This document shows, one piece after another, positions 9,200 through 17,930 of a DNA stretch of 26,966 bases. Numbering within the stretch: position 1 is the first letter of the stretch; each line of letters opens with the position of its first letter. Origin of the DNA: Allomyces macrogynus ATCC 38327 (taxonomy: Eukaryota; Blastocladiomycota; Blastocladiomycetes; Blastocladiales; Blastocladiaceae). The position numbers and the translations under genes were made by a program. The stretch is from NCBI GenBank assembly GCA_000151295.1, contig GG745356.1, forward strand, positions 394,335 to 421,300, written 5' to 3'. Below the pieces are notes generated by a model. The model did no database searches and was not told the DNA's origin. It worked only from the letters and a program-made list of their open reading frames with translations.

Positions 9200-11686
9200 G
9201 GTTCGTTTGTGATCGTCGACTGGATGATAGAACTGGAGGGATGAAACAAAAACGTGCTCTCTCTGGTGGATGCCGTTGCGTTGGTGATGAGTGGAGATGG
9301 TGTGAAGCGCGATGAGAGCACGATTTGCAGTCGGGAGATGCGGGTGCTCTTTATACCAGAGAATCAAGAGCTCCAGAGCGTAAGCTCGTCTGTCAGCTGG
9401 CGTGGAAGCATGCACACCATCTGTGTCAGAAATAGATTCGCTTCCACGTCAAGGGCTTTGTCAGTGGGTGGGCTATGTTTCCACGTCATGCTGGATCTGA
9501 CAGCAAAGCGTCGCCAGCTGGCGCAGCTGGAATCGTCAACCATCATGGCTCACAGTTAACAACTCAGCCATGCCAACGACCACTGCCAACCTGCTGAGCC
9601 ATCGCCGACGCATGTGTTCACATTCCACGTTGGTGGCCGGGTCCTGGAGGAGACGGTCGTCATCCTCGAGGAGAAACGGGATTTCCTAGCGAGTAATACA
9701 ATGTTTGCTTTTTGCAGTCCACCGCTGCGCTGATACTCGCAACAATGGATCAGACTCTCCTCAGTGCCGTTGATCGTTTCTACACGCCAGCGAGACTGTG
9801 CTCTCGGTTTGGTGATTGAATCCAAGGGTTCCAAGTCACAAAGTGGTCGTCGCCGCCCTCGATAATCGGCTGATGCTGATGATGTGAAGCTCCTCAAATT
9901 CCACGTCACAAGGCTGGTACTCCACAACCGCGTCATGAACATGGTGCAGAGCCTCACTTCTTGTCTTCTGACATGGAGCGTCGTCGTGTGTAGCCAGCAT
10001 GAAGTCCGTTCATTTAAATAGATCCGACTTGGTCCACGCTGATGCATTCTCTCGTGAACAACCTGAACACCGCCATCCACACGAGGTCTCAAACCGTATT
10101 TCTCTCTCCCTCTTCCCCCATTCCACAAGCGGCAACCGGTCGGCGCGAATATGACCCATGAATTTGCGCATCCCGATGAGGCCGACGGCGTCCACCCAAT
10201 CCGGCATCAAGTCGTGTTCGACTTTGGCACAAGTCATTCTGGCTTTGCCCGGGCCACTCGTGATTTCCCCGATTCGCTCACCGACAAGCTGAGCGCTGGC
10301 GCTGGCAGCTCATCTTCACCGCTGAAAAAGCTTAACATCGATTACTACATCAAGTACAAAACATCGTGGCCCGGCGGGCAAGAACCGTACGCGAAGACGC
10401 GCACCGCGCTCCTATACGATTTGCAAGGTCGTCTGGTGGCATGGGGCAATGAAGCCCATCATAAATATCTCATGATGCACCGCGGAAAGCAGAAAAATCA
10501 CATCTACATTGACCGCTTCAAGCTGTTTCTCGACGATTCGCGCAAGCATGAAGATCCGGCCATGAATCAGCTTAAGACGCTTGGCAAGGATATTGACGAC
10601 GTGATTGCCGACTTTTTGGGGCCTCTCGCGAGTCAGGTTGGCGAATATTGCCAGTTTTTGGATACAGAGTGCGTGCGCTAAAACCATTGAAAGGGCAGAC
10701 GTTGTTGGCATTTTTGGTCGCTGATTTTGCCGCTCTTTTTATCTCCTGTAGAGATTGGAATCCATACGAGGTGCGCTGGTGCTTGACGGTGCCTGCGATG
10801 TGGAGTGATGCTGCCAAAGCCAAGATGCGGCAAGCAATGCAAAAGGCCGGTCTGATTCGGTCAGCCAAAACAACCACTCGTCTTGAGTTCTGCTCGGAGC
10901 CCTTGGCCGGGCTGCTTTTTGAGACGTTCTCTGCCCAGAGCCGGTCGGTCATCAAAGCGGATGACCCGGTCGTCGTTGTGGACATGGGTATGTTGGAACG
11001 CTTCTACACGACCGACGCTGGAGTTTAGTCGTGACCAAGTCCATTCTTTGTAGGCGGTGGTACCGTTGATTTGACGGTCATGTGCGGGAGTGGCTCGGGC
11101 TTTAAAGAACTCGTTCAAGGTCTTGGTGCGTCTTGCGGGTCCACGATGCTTGATTCTGCGTTCCTCAAAATGTTCCGCGATGTCATTGGCTCGAAGGATT
11201 ATGACAACGTCATTAAAAAGAGCCCGCAGCTCGAGAATAAGCTCCGCAACCAGTGGGAACGGCGCAAGAAAGCGTTTACAGGAGCCGAAAGCGAGTTTCG
11301 GGTGGCTATCCAGGTGCCCAGTGCCATGTATAACGTCTGCCAACACGACGATGGCGTCGTGCCCGGCACTGGCGGCGCAGAGCTTGAGGATGGCGAGCTC
11401 TACCTGTCGCGCGATACGATGGTCATGCTCTACGAGCCAATTGTCGACCAAATTCATGGGTTGGTGCTGAGCATGCTCAATGCGTGCCAAAGCAAGGGCA
11501 TCAATGTTGCGCACATTCTCTGCGTCGGCGGTTTTTCGCAGTCCAAGTACCTTGTTGGGGAGTTGCGTCATCGCCTGATGGAGAAGGACGCAGCCAAGAT
11601 CGTCGTGTCCCTCAATGGAGGCGCCGCCGTGTTGCTTGGAGCCCCGATCTATGGTATGGCCTATTTTCACGCGTTCTTCTCGCTAT
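9099..11686 (-). repeat. Right arm of the 2.59-kb inverted repeat
   Basis: This is the reverse complement of 1-2588. Its inner end lies about 31 codons inside partner gene 1. Its outer limit, as far as the window allows comparison, lies in intron 3 of HSP70L-1. Both genes run intact across the ends of this arm, so it looks like the source copy and the left arm like the derived one. About 6.5 kb (2589-9098) separates the arms. Confidence 0.95.
9200..10150. promoter_or_regulatory. Bidirectional promoter, HSP70L-1 / partner 1
   Basis: The minus-strand partner has a TATA box (tttata on the plus strand, 9350-9355), about 150 bp from its ATG. HSP70L-1 has TTTAAATA at 10013-10020, about 130 bp from its ATG. 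The decamer TTCCACGTCA (reverse of TGACGTGGAA) occurs at 9442-9451, 9479-9488 and 9899-9908, with variants at 9623-9632 (TTCCACGTTG) and 9829-9838 (TTCCAAGTCA). The two nearest copies sit about 90-130 bp upstream of the partner TATA box. I found no canonical heat-shock element (three alternating GAA/TTC units). Confidence 0.6.
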
Positions 11687-12221
11687 CTCCGCCGCCTGTG
11701 TACATGCAAGAGTTCCCAAAGCTCATTTCAATTTTTTTTGCTACACTCTAGCTTGTCGCCCTGAGCTACTTCTCAAGCAAGTCGCCCGTGTCTCGTATGG
11801 CGCTCAGGTCAGCGTGCCCTACCGCCCAGAGCGTCACGGCTTGCGTGAAAGCCTTGGCGACAGGCTTTTCCAGGCACCCGATGGGCTGCGCGTCAAGGGT
11901 GTTTTCAGCCCGGTGATTCGCAAGGGCCAAGCCTTGACGCCCGGTATTGTTGCGACCAAAAAGTACCGGGCCGAATCCTTTACCGACACGATCATCCGGG
12001 CGTCCTGGTTTGTTTCGAAATTGGAATCACCGATCTTCACCGACACGAGCGATTGCAAGTGCATCGGCGTCCTGGAGGTGCAGGTGACGCCATCCCAGGA
12101 CTATGCTAATCGTGATACGGTTGAAGTGACCATAAGCATGAGCCCATCAGGCCTGATGTTCCATGCCAAGAGTTTGAGCACGAACAAGCCGGTTGATTGC
12201 CGAATTGAGTTCCACGATTGA
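10151..12221 (+). CDS. HSP70L-1: HSPA12-type HSP70-like ATPase, intact
   Basis: Exons 10151-10668, 10752-10987, 11054-11653 and 11752-12221 give 607 residues in one frame. Introns are 83, 66 and 98 bp, all GT-AG, with phases 2, 1 and 1. Motifs: phosphate-1 DFGTSHSGFA at 24-33; KTRTALLYD and IDRFKLFLDDSRK; the HSPA12-like LTVPAMWSDAAKAKMRQA; phosphate-2 DMGGGTVDLT at about 250-259; and CVGGFSQSKYL near 408. The roughly 156-residue C-terminal exon replaces the canonical HSP70 substrate-binding domain, and there is no EEVD end. No signal peptide is seen, so it is probably cytosolic. HSPA12 proteins bind ATP, but client handling is poorly defined. Exons 1-3 lie in the right inverted-repeat arm. 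Exon 4 lies outside it, so this is the complete copy of the duplicated pair. Confidence 0.88.
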
Positions 12222-13169
12222 TTTGAAATGGTTCTGATTTTTGTTGATGCGTTGGTAAACAAATTTTCGTGCACTTCAACCGCATCTTTTTGCAGCAGTA
12301 ACGGACAAGTGTCAAGCTAGGTTTCCTGTTCTCGTCAGGGTATTGGCGCAAGTCCAGCCCAACGCGCGGTTCTTGCAACAATGACAGCAACCGCTGCATC
12401 CCATCCGCAGAACCCATAGGATATGCAACAGCTTTCGACATTGTAATGAAGATGATGAAGATTGAGAGCCATGATTGCTGCCCTCGAGCAGCATTCGCGC
12501 TGTTGGAGAGCGAACGTCGATGTAAAGTTCTTGCTACCTCAACTGTTGCAGCTATTCGCTGGATCAGTCTCAAAAGACCTGGATGCTCGAGCTGTCCACC
12601 ACAAGTTAGTGGCGACGTGGCGGCGGTGCACCTCAAGAACTGACGTCAAGTATGGATCGACGTTCCTTCATTGCCATTCCACCACAGGGCCGCGGTCTTA
12701 AAACTCTGAATCCTGGCTCTCAAGAGTTCTTTCGGCAGTAGCGTAAATGGGTTTTGACAGTTACCAACTCGCTTGCTCCGGTGCCTCATGAGGTTCATAC
12801 TCATCGCTGCAAAAAAGCCATGCCAAGAACGCAAAATATGAGCTCGGCTGCTTTTTGAACTAAGCGCCTTTTCCAAGGTGCACACGACTCCCAAAGTGCG
12901 CACTGCCCCCAATCTTTGGTCAGAAAGTGATGAAGTGGGTCGATATGGTCACTTACACTATTGAAGAAGGCGCGCGTACGCAGCACATGTTGTGCTGCAT
13001 TTACATCCCGGAAATCGACACTGGGCTGGGCCAGCAAATTGACGAGGCTAAGTGACATGGTGAGATCAACCAACATTGCTGCCAACAATACCAGTGAATG
13101 GGTTTCAAAACATCTCTGTTTGCCACAATTTCACAGCATCAATCTGCTCGCTCGCACTTGGCCATCATA
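12222..13169. other. Intergenic region with weak minus-strand open frames and a perfect CRE
   Basis: The region lies between the convergent 3' ends of HSP70L-1 and HSP70L-2. It contains TGACGTCA, a perfect palindromic CRE, at 12641-12648 and GACGTGG just before it (about 12614-12620). On the minus strand an ATG at 12441 opens 111 codons (to 12106) that run antisense into the end of HSP70L-1. Further open stretches at 12646-12912 and 12801-13088 include a GTAAGT donor-like site near 12950. I could not join these into a convincing gene or recognise a family. They may be a diverged small gene or nothing. Confidence 0.3.
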
Positions 13170-15260
13170 TTAATCAAAGAAATCAATCTGGCACTGAACG
13201 GGCTTCATGGTGCGCTTGCTCAGGGCATGGAAAATGAAGCCGGATGGACGCATCTCCACAGTCACATCCACTTTGTCGCAGTCGGCCAAATTCGTGCATG
13301 GGGTCACTTCCACTTCAAAGAAGCCGACGCGCTTGCAATCTCCCGTATCAACAAAGACCGGGTCTTCCTCGGTGGAAACGTATACGGGGAACGTGACCCT
13401 GTCTTGGGAGCACTTGACGGGCAAGAAAGTTGTCGTCGAAATAGGACCTGGAACCGTAACGGCACCACGATGAATGACCGTCTTGAAGGCACCCTTCACT
13501 CGTTCGACATCATTGCCAGACTTGACAAGTCGGTCACCAAGGAGGTGGCGAGGACCATGGCGCGCCTCCGAGTAGACGCCCCGTGTTTCAATACCATACG
13601 TGATGCGGGCGACTCGGTTGAGCAAAATCTCAGGGCGACAAGCTGATTCGGGTGGGAGATGGGGAGGGGGGTCGAAGCGAGTCAGTTACAAGGTGTTGCA
13701 AGCAATTGCATCATCATGAAAATCAGGGCGTACCGAAAATGGGCGCCCCCAACAAAATGGCTGCTGGACCGTTGAGCGACACGCCGACCTTGGCCTCCTC
13801 CGATTGCAGGCGCTCGCGCAGCTCGTTGACGAGGAACTTGGACTGCGAAAAGCCACCCACGCACAAAATGTGCGCAATCTGAATACTCTGGTCCTGGCAC
13901 GCGGCCAGCATGCTCAGCACCAGCCCATGCACCTGCTCGACAATGTCCTGATACAGAATGTGCATCGTGTCGTAGGTCACAAAGAACTCGCCGTCCTCGA
14001 ACGTCGCGCCGCCCGTGCCAAGCACCGGCTCGCCATCTTCGTGCAAGCACACTTTGTACAAGGCGCGCGGCACGGTGATTGGGTATCGGAACGCATCGTC
14101 CGTCCCACAGAAAGCCACTTTGCACCGCTCCCAGCTGCTGCGAATCTTGGCCTTGAGCTGCGGGCTATTTTCAATGACCTCGTCGTACTTGTTTGTGCCG
14201 ATCGCGTCGCGGAACATGGCAAGAAAGGCGTCGTCGAGTATCGTCGATCCACACGACGCGCCAAGCCCTGGGACGAGCTCCTCAAAGCCAGTGCCGCTCA
14301 TGCGCATGGCCGTCAGGTCGACCGTGCCGCCACCTATGTCCGATGTCAAGTAAAACATCACATGACGGTCAGCGGATGCGGATACCAAGACGCTGGTAAA
14401 CGTTGGCAATGATCAGCAGCAGACGACGTACCCATGTCAACAATCAGGACGGGATCGCCCTTTTGGATGGGCGTGTGCGACTTGCTCGAGACCATTTCAT
14501 ACAAGAGACCCGCCATGGGCTCTGCGCAAAAGTCGAGCCGGTCCGAGTCGGGCGAGTAGATGAGGCCGGCCTTGAACATGGCCTGACGCATCTTGTGATT
14601 TGCCGCGTCCGACCACATGGCAGGCACTGTCAGGCACCAGCGAACATGGTACGGGTTCCATTCCCTGAGCATCAGAAAATCACACACAGAGTCAGTTGTC
14701 AAGCGCTGCCCTAGCGGCAAGCCGTGCAAGCAGCACATATGCACGTACTTTTCCTGCGTCAGGTTTTCGAGGTATTCGCCAATCGCCTCCCCCATGGCAC
14801 GAAGATAGTCGGCAATCACGTCCACGACATCCTTGCCCAGCGCCTTGAGCTTGTCCATGGCCGGGTCCATGTGCTTGCGCGAATCGTCAAGAAACAGCTT
14901 GAAGCGGTCAATGTAAACGTGCTCGGCCTGAACGGCGCGGGTCATGATCAGGTACTGCGTGAACGCCATGTTTCCCCACTCGATCAGTTGGCCGCTGCGG
15001 TTGTAGAGCAAGGCCGTGCGCGTTTTCGGGTACGGCTCCATGACGCCCGGCCATGCCGTCCTGTACTTGACATAGTATTCGATTTGAATGGGCTGCAGCG
15101 CGGTCAGGGCCGTGGAGTTCATGTTATTGCTGAGTGCCTCGGCGAAATCATGGCCCGAAACGGCAAAACCGGAATGGCTGGTGCCAAAATCAATGGCGAC
15201 TTGGTGCTTGAGCGGGTGCACGTTCTCGAGGTCAACTGGGCGCGATTGACCTTGGCCCAT
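13170..15260 (-). CDS. HSP70L-2: HSPA12-type HSP70-like ATPase, intact
   Basis: Exons 15260-14749, 14664-14432, 14333-13734 and 13642-13170 give 605 residues. Intron positions and phases match HSP70L-1, and exon 3 is again exactly 600 nt. The ATG at 15260 starts MGQGQSRPVDLENVHPLKHQ, a beginning shared with HSP70L-3. Motifs: DFGTSHSGFA, KTRTALLYN, IDRFKLFLDDSRK, VPAMWSDAANHKMRQA, DMGGGTVDLT and CVGGFSQSKFL. The Gly-2 context could suit N-myristoylation (MGQ followed by small or polar residues), but this is inference. Intron 1 is 84 nt with no in-frame stop, so its retention would add 28 residues without breaking the protein. It is divergent from partner 2 across 503 bp and convergent with HSP70L-1. 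It is a probable cytosolic chaperone-like ATPase. Confidence 0.88.
14537..14668 (-). repeat. Conversion-like tract, exon 2 of HSP70L-2
   Basis: These 132 bp match 19291-19422 in HSP70L-3 with one difference (t/c near 14609) that I can see. The tract includes third-codon positions and runs over the exon 2 acceptor into intron 1. Flanking exons of the two genes are clearly diverged. Confidence 0.8.
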
Positions 15261-15763
15261 GGTGTCGTTTCGTGCAAGGAAATGCGCGTATAGTGCAAAG
15301 CGTTGGGATGGGCGAGTAACGTCGGGAGGGCACGGCCGACAAGATTGGTGGAGAGAGGTGTCCGCTGTTGGATGAGGATGCGCCCGCACATACTTAAATA
15401 TTCGTCCATAGGCTGAGGGTCTTCGCTGGCCGCTCTGGCCAACCTCCTGACGCGGTAAAGTGCAACTGACGTGGGAACGTATCAGGATGCACCAGCCCAC
15501 CTGCTCTCAACGTTCCGCGTCAGTGAAATGGTCTTTCTTTGCCTTGAGAGATTCCAACTGACGTGAAAGAGCTGCCAGTTGCTGCGCAATGTTGTAGTGA
15601 AATGCAGAGTACGTGGCGCCTGATTGGTGACGTGGAAGAATTATATTTGTGACTTGGAAGCTTGGCTGAGTTATCTATCAGTCCTTGGACCTGCTTGGGA
15701 TTGTTCGCGCTGTTTCTCCTCCCTCTTGAATTTGCAAATCGACGCACTTGTGGCCTCGTCACA
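15261..15763. promoter_or_regulatory. Bidirectional promoter, HSP70L-2 / partner 2
   Basis: HSP70L-2 has a TATTTAAG box on the minus strand within 15391-15401, about 135 bp from its ATG. Partner 2 has an AT-rich TTATATTT at 15641-15648, about 120 bp from its ATG. TGACGTGGAA occurs at 15628-15637. Variants are TGACTTGGAA 15650-15659, TGACGTGAAA 15559-15568, TTCCGCGTCA 15513-15522 and TGACGTGGGAA 15467-15477. Five related sites within about 190 bp suggest a bZIP-type cluster. Confidence 0.6.
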
Positions 15764-17245
15764 ATGGAGCAAGATCGTCAAAACGCGCATTCGCAACTTC
15801 GAGGCCTGTTCTCAGGGGATCTAATCAACTCCGGAACTGCATTTCCGCCCATACCAACAACACCAACAACGCCGGAGTTCACTCACACTCGTCCGGGCGC
15901 GAGAAATGCGCCGGAGTGCAACTATCCCGTCAATTCTTTGAACCACGCCAGTTACTCGCTCAAAACGCCGGCCACAACCAATCATACAACTGGGCGAATC
16001 CAGGCGCTATCATCGGCGACGCCAGTTCAGGCAGCACTGCCGTCAGCTAAGCTTGCGCGAGTGCAAAACGTCGATGCGTGTGCCCTCGACATCCACACCA
16101 AGCTCGTTAGCGTCGAAAGCGTGCTTTCCGCGCTTGTTTCGACGCTCGTCAAGAACCACAAGGGCAAGACGGTGTTTCGAGCCCAGTTTGTTCAGGAAAC
16201 CAAGAATACGCTGGAGGTATTTCTCAGCGAGGTGCTGAAGCAGGAAGAGGAGGTCAACATGACCGAGGCAAAGAACAAGATCACGGACGCATGGCGCACC
16301 GAACAGGCGCGCGCGCTCGTATGCTCATCCGCGTTGAAAGCGGCGTGTACCAATCTCGAAATAGTATGGGCCCAGCTTACTCGAGAAGCCGAAGCAAAGG
16401 GTCTCGGCAAGGATCGCTTCCCGGACCGCGTCAACGTAGCCGTGGAAATCGTGGAGAGCGTTGAGGTTGTGCTGCGCGACTTTGGGGGCGACGTGTCTGC
16501 CATGTTGACGCCGTGGCATGATGAGGGCTTGACCAGTGACGCGGTCGTTGCGATGGTCGTTGCCAACCTGGCTGGGCTCCTCCCAAAGGATGCATACACA
16601 CATGCCGACCTGCTCAAGTTGGGGATGGCGCTTGAAGGCGTCGCCAAGAGTATTGTCGATGTGCTAACCAAGTGCAGGATTGAGCTTGCTCCCGCCAATT
16701 TCACGAATATCGTCTGCAACATTGCGTTGCCGCTGCTCGACGCGTACCTGATGGTCAAGGCCATGAACATGGACTGGACCTTGGAGTTCCCGCAGGCCGG
16801 CGCGCTGTATAACCCGTCTACCATGACCGACGACGACAATGAGCTTGAATGGCGGCTCAATGATGATGACGAGGTGACCGCTCTGCCCCAGGGGATGCGC
16901 GACACCAAGGTCGTGTTGCTCGCGACTGTTCCTGGCATTCCGCATCATTTTGGCGGAGCCGAAACGGTTGTGCATCGCTCGCGTGTTCTGACCGTTTCCG
17001 TGCGTCACCAACCAATGGCTCGGCGCGATGCGTCTGGTCATCACACCACGGTTGCGCAAGGTGCAATGCGGCCTGTGCAGTCTGGAACGGGCGTGTGGAC
17101 CAATATTCCTGCTGCAGATGTGGTCTCGCATCAACTACCCGAAGACTACCAAAGTATGTGCAGCCAGGACGTTGGTCTGACCCAGTTCCCCAATTCGGTG
17201 TATCCAAATTTGGTGCTGACGGTGTTGATCAAAGCCGGGAAATGA
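15764..17245 (+). CDS. Partner protein 2: paralogue of partner 1, divergent to HSP70L-2
   Basis: This is a single-exon frame of 493 residues from the first in-frame ATG at 15764; the frame extends upstream only through non-ATG codons. The N-terminal 95 residues are Asn/Thr/Pro-rich and unrelated to partner 1. From ARVQNVDACALDIHTKLV (about 98) to TVSVRH (about 415) it aligns with partner 1 without major gaps. Two blocks are almost identical even at the DNA level: VESVLSALVSTLVK to QETKNTL, and CNIALPLLD to the block after NDDDEV. The stretch between is only moderately similar. The C-terminal about 80 residues are unique, and the Cys-containing exon of partner 1 is missing. No known domain is recognised. 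Its conserved head-to-head position with an HSP70-like gene is the only functional clue. Confidence 0.8.
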   Translation: MEQDRQNAHSQLRGLFSGDLINSGTAFPPIPTTPTTPEFTHTRPGARNAPECNYPVNSLNHASYSLKTPATTNHTTGRIQALSSATPVQAALPSAKLARVQNVDACALDIHTKLVSVESVLSALVSTLVKNHKGKTVFRAQFVQETKNTLEVFLSEVLKQEEEVNMTEAKNKITDAWRTEQARALVCSSALKAACTNLEIVWAQLTREAEAKGLGKDRFPDRVNVAVEIVESVEVVLRDFGGDVSAMLTPWHDEGLTSDAVVAMVVANLAGLLPKDAYTHADLLKLGMALEGVAKSIVDVLTKCRIELAPANFTNIVCNIALPLLDAYLMVKAMNMDWTLEFPQAGALYNPSTMTDDDNELEWRLNDDDEVTALPQGMRDTKVVLLATVPGIPHHFGGAETVVHRSRVLTVSVRHQPMARRDASGHHTTVAQGAMRPVQSGTGVWTNIPAADVVSHQLPEDYQSMCSQDVGLTQFPNSVYPNLVLTVLIKAGK

Positions 17246-17930
17246 AGTCAAAATAACACATTACGTACGCTCGTTAGCTTGAATATCACTGGAAATTGCT
17301 GCTGCTCTTCTGTTTCGCACGAGCCAAAGTTAGTTGGGTTGCCAAACGCTCCTCTCCCATGTTTGCAGCTTGATAGATGACTTGGACGCTGAAATTGATG
17401 CACAATTTGGGCACCAGTAGGCCTTGATCGCAACCGACCATTGCTGGACCGAGCGGTCCTTTTCTAAATGCGGATTTCGATAGACATTAATCAAGCTAAT
17501 CAGACTTGATTTGAGGAGCTGTTGAAATCGAGCTCGCCTGAGCGAAATAGAAATATGACAAATCTCTTTGGTGCAGCTGGGGCGCAAGGGGTGATGATGC
17601 GCGTCGTGTTAGAATGCAAGTCACGGAGGAGGCAAATTTGTGCAAGGTGGGGGCGTTCCTGAGCTGCATCGACGGGAATGTCCAATCCACGCTGCCAGCC
17701 GAGATCAAGAGTGCAAGCGATCAAAACGCTATGCTCTTGATTTGCATAGCGTTGAGCACGACCATACCTGCGTACGTATGTATTATAATGATAACAATAT
17801 CAGGGATGCTGCTCACGTTCAACTTCACTCAATAGCAAAAAATACAAAATACTTGTTTGGTACTCAAATTCAACTAAAAACTGGACAAAATTGCTACGTT
17901 CCGACCATAACTGCGTCCTGTCCGGCCGTT
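17246..17930. other. Intergenic region between convergent genes
   Basis: The region lies between the ends of partner 2 (plus) and HSP70L-3 (minus) and is more AT-rich than the genes. An ATG at 17614 opens 73 codons with a hydrophobic stretch (LLICIALSTTIPAYVCIIMI), and short minus-strand frames overlap it. I recognise none of these as a gene. Nothing repetitive or RNA-like is evident. Confidence 0.4.

Noticed and set aside
9200..9415. N-terminal extension of partner 1
   Set aside because: It begins with GTG and runs back through the TATA box. The ATG at 9199 is the first sensible start.
9200..10150. Canonical heat-shock elements in the HSP70-like promoters
   Set aside because: Isolated GAA and TTC triplets occur, but I found no run of three correctly spaced units.
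14358..15500. HSP70L-2 read as one long first exon with an upstream extension
   Set aside because: Reading on only works because intron 1 lacks a stop. The splice sites match the paralogues, and the extension upstream of 15260 lies in the promoter and differs from HSP70L-3.
15662..15763. N-terminal extension of partner 2
   Set aside because: It begins with TTG and lies in the promoter. The first ATG is at 15764.
17614..17835. 73-codon plus-strand frame with a hydrophobic segment
   Set aside because: It is short, unrecognised, and lies between convergent 3' ends without promoter signals.
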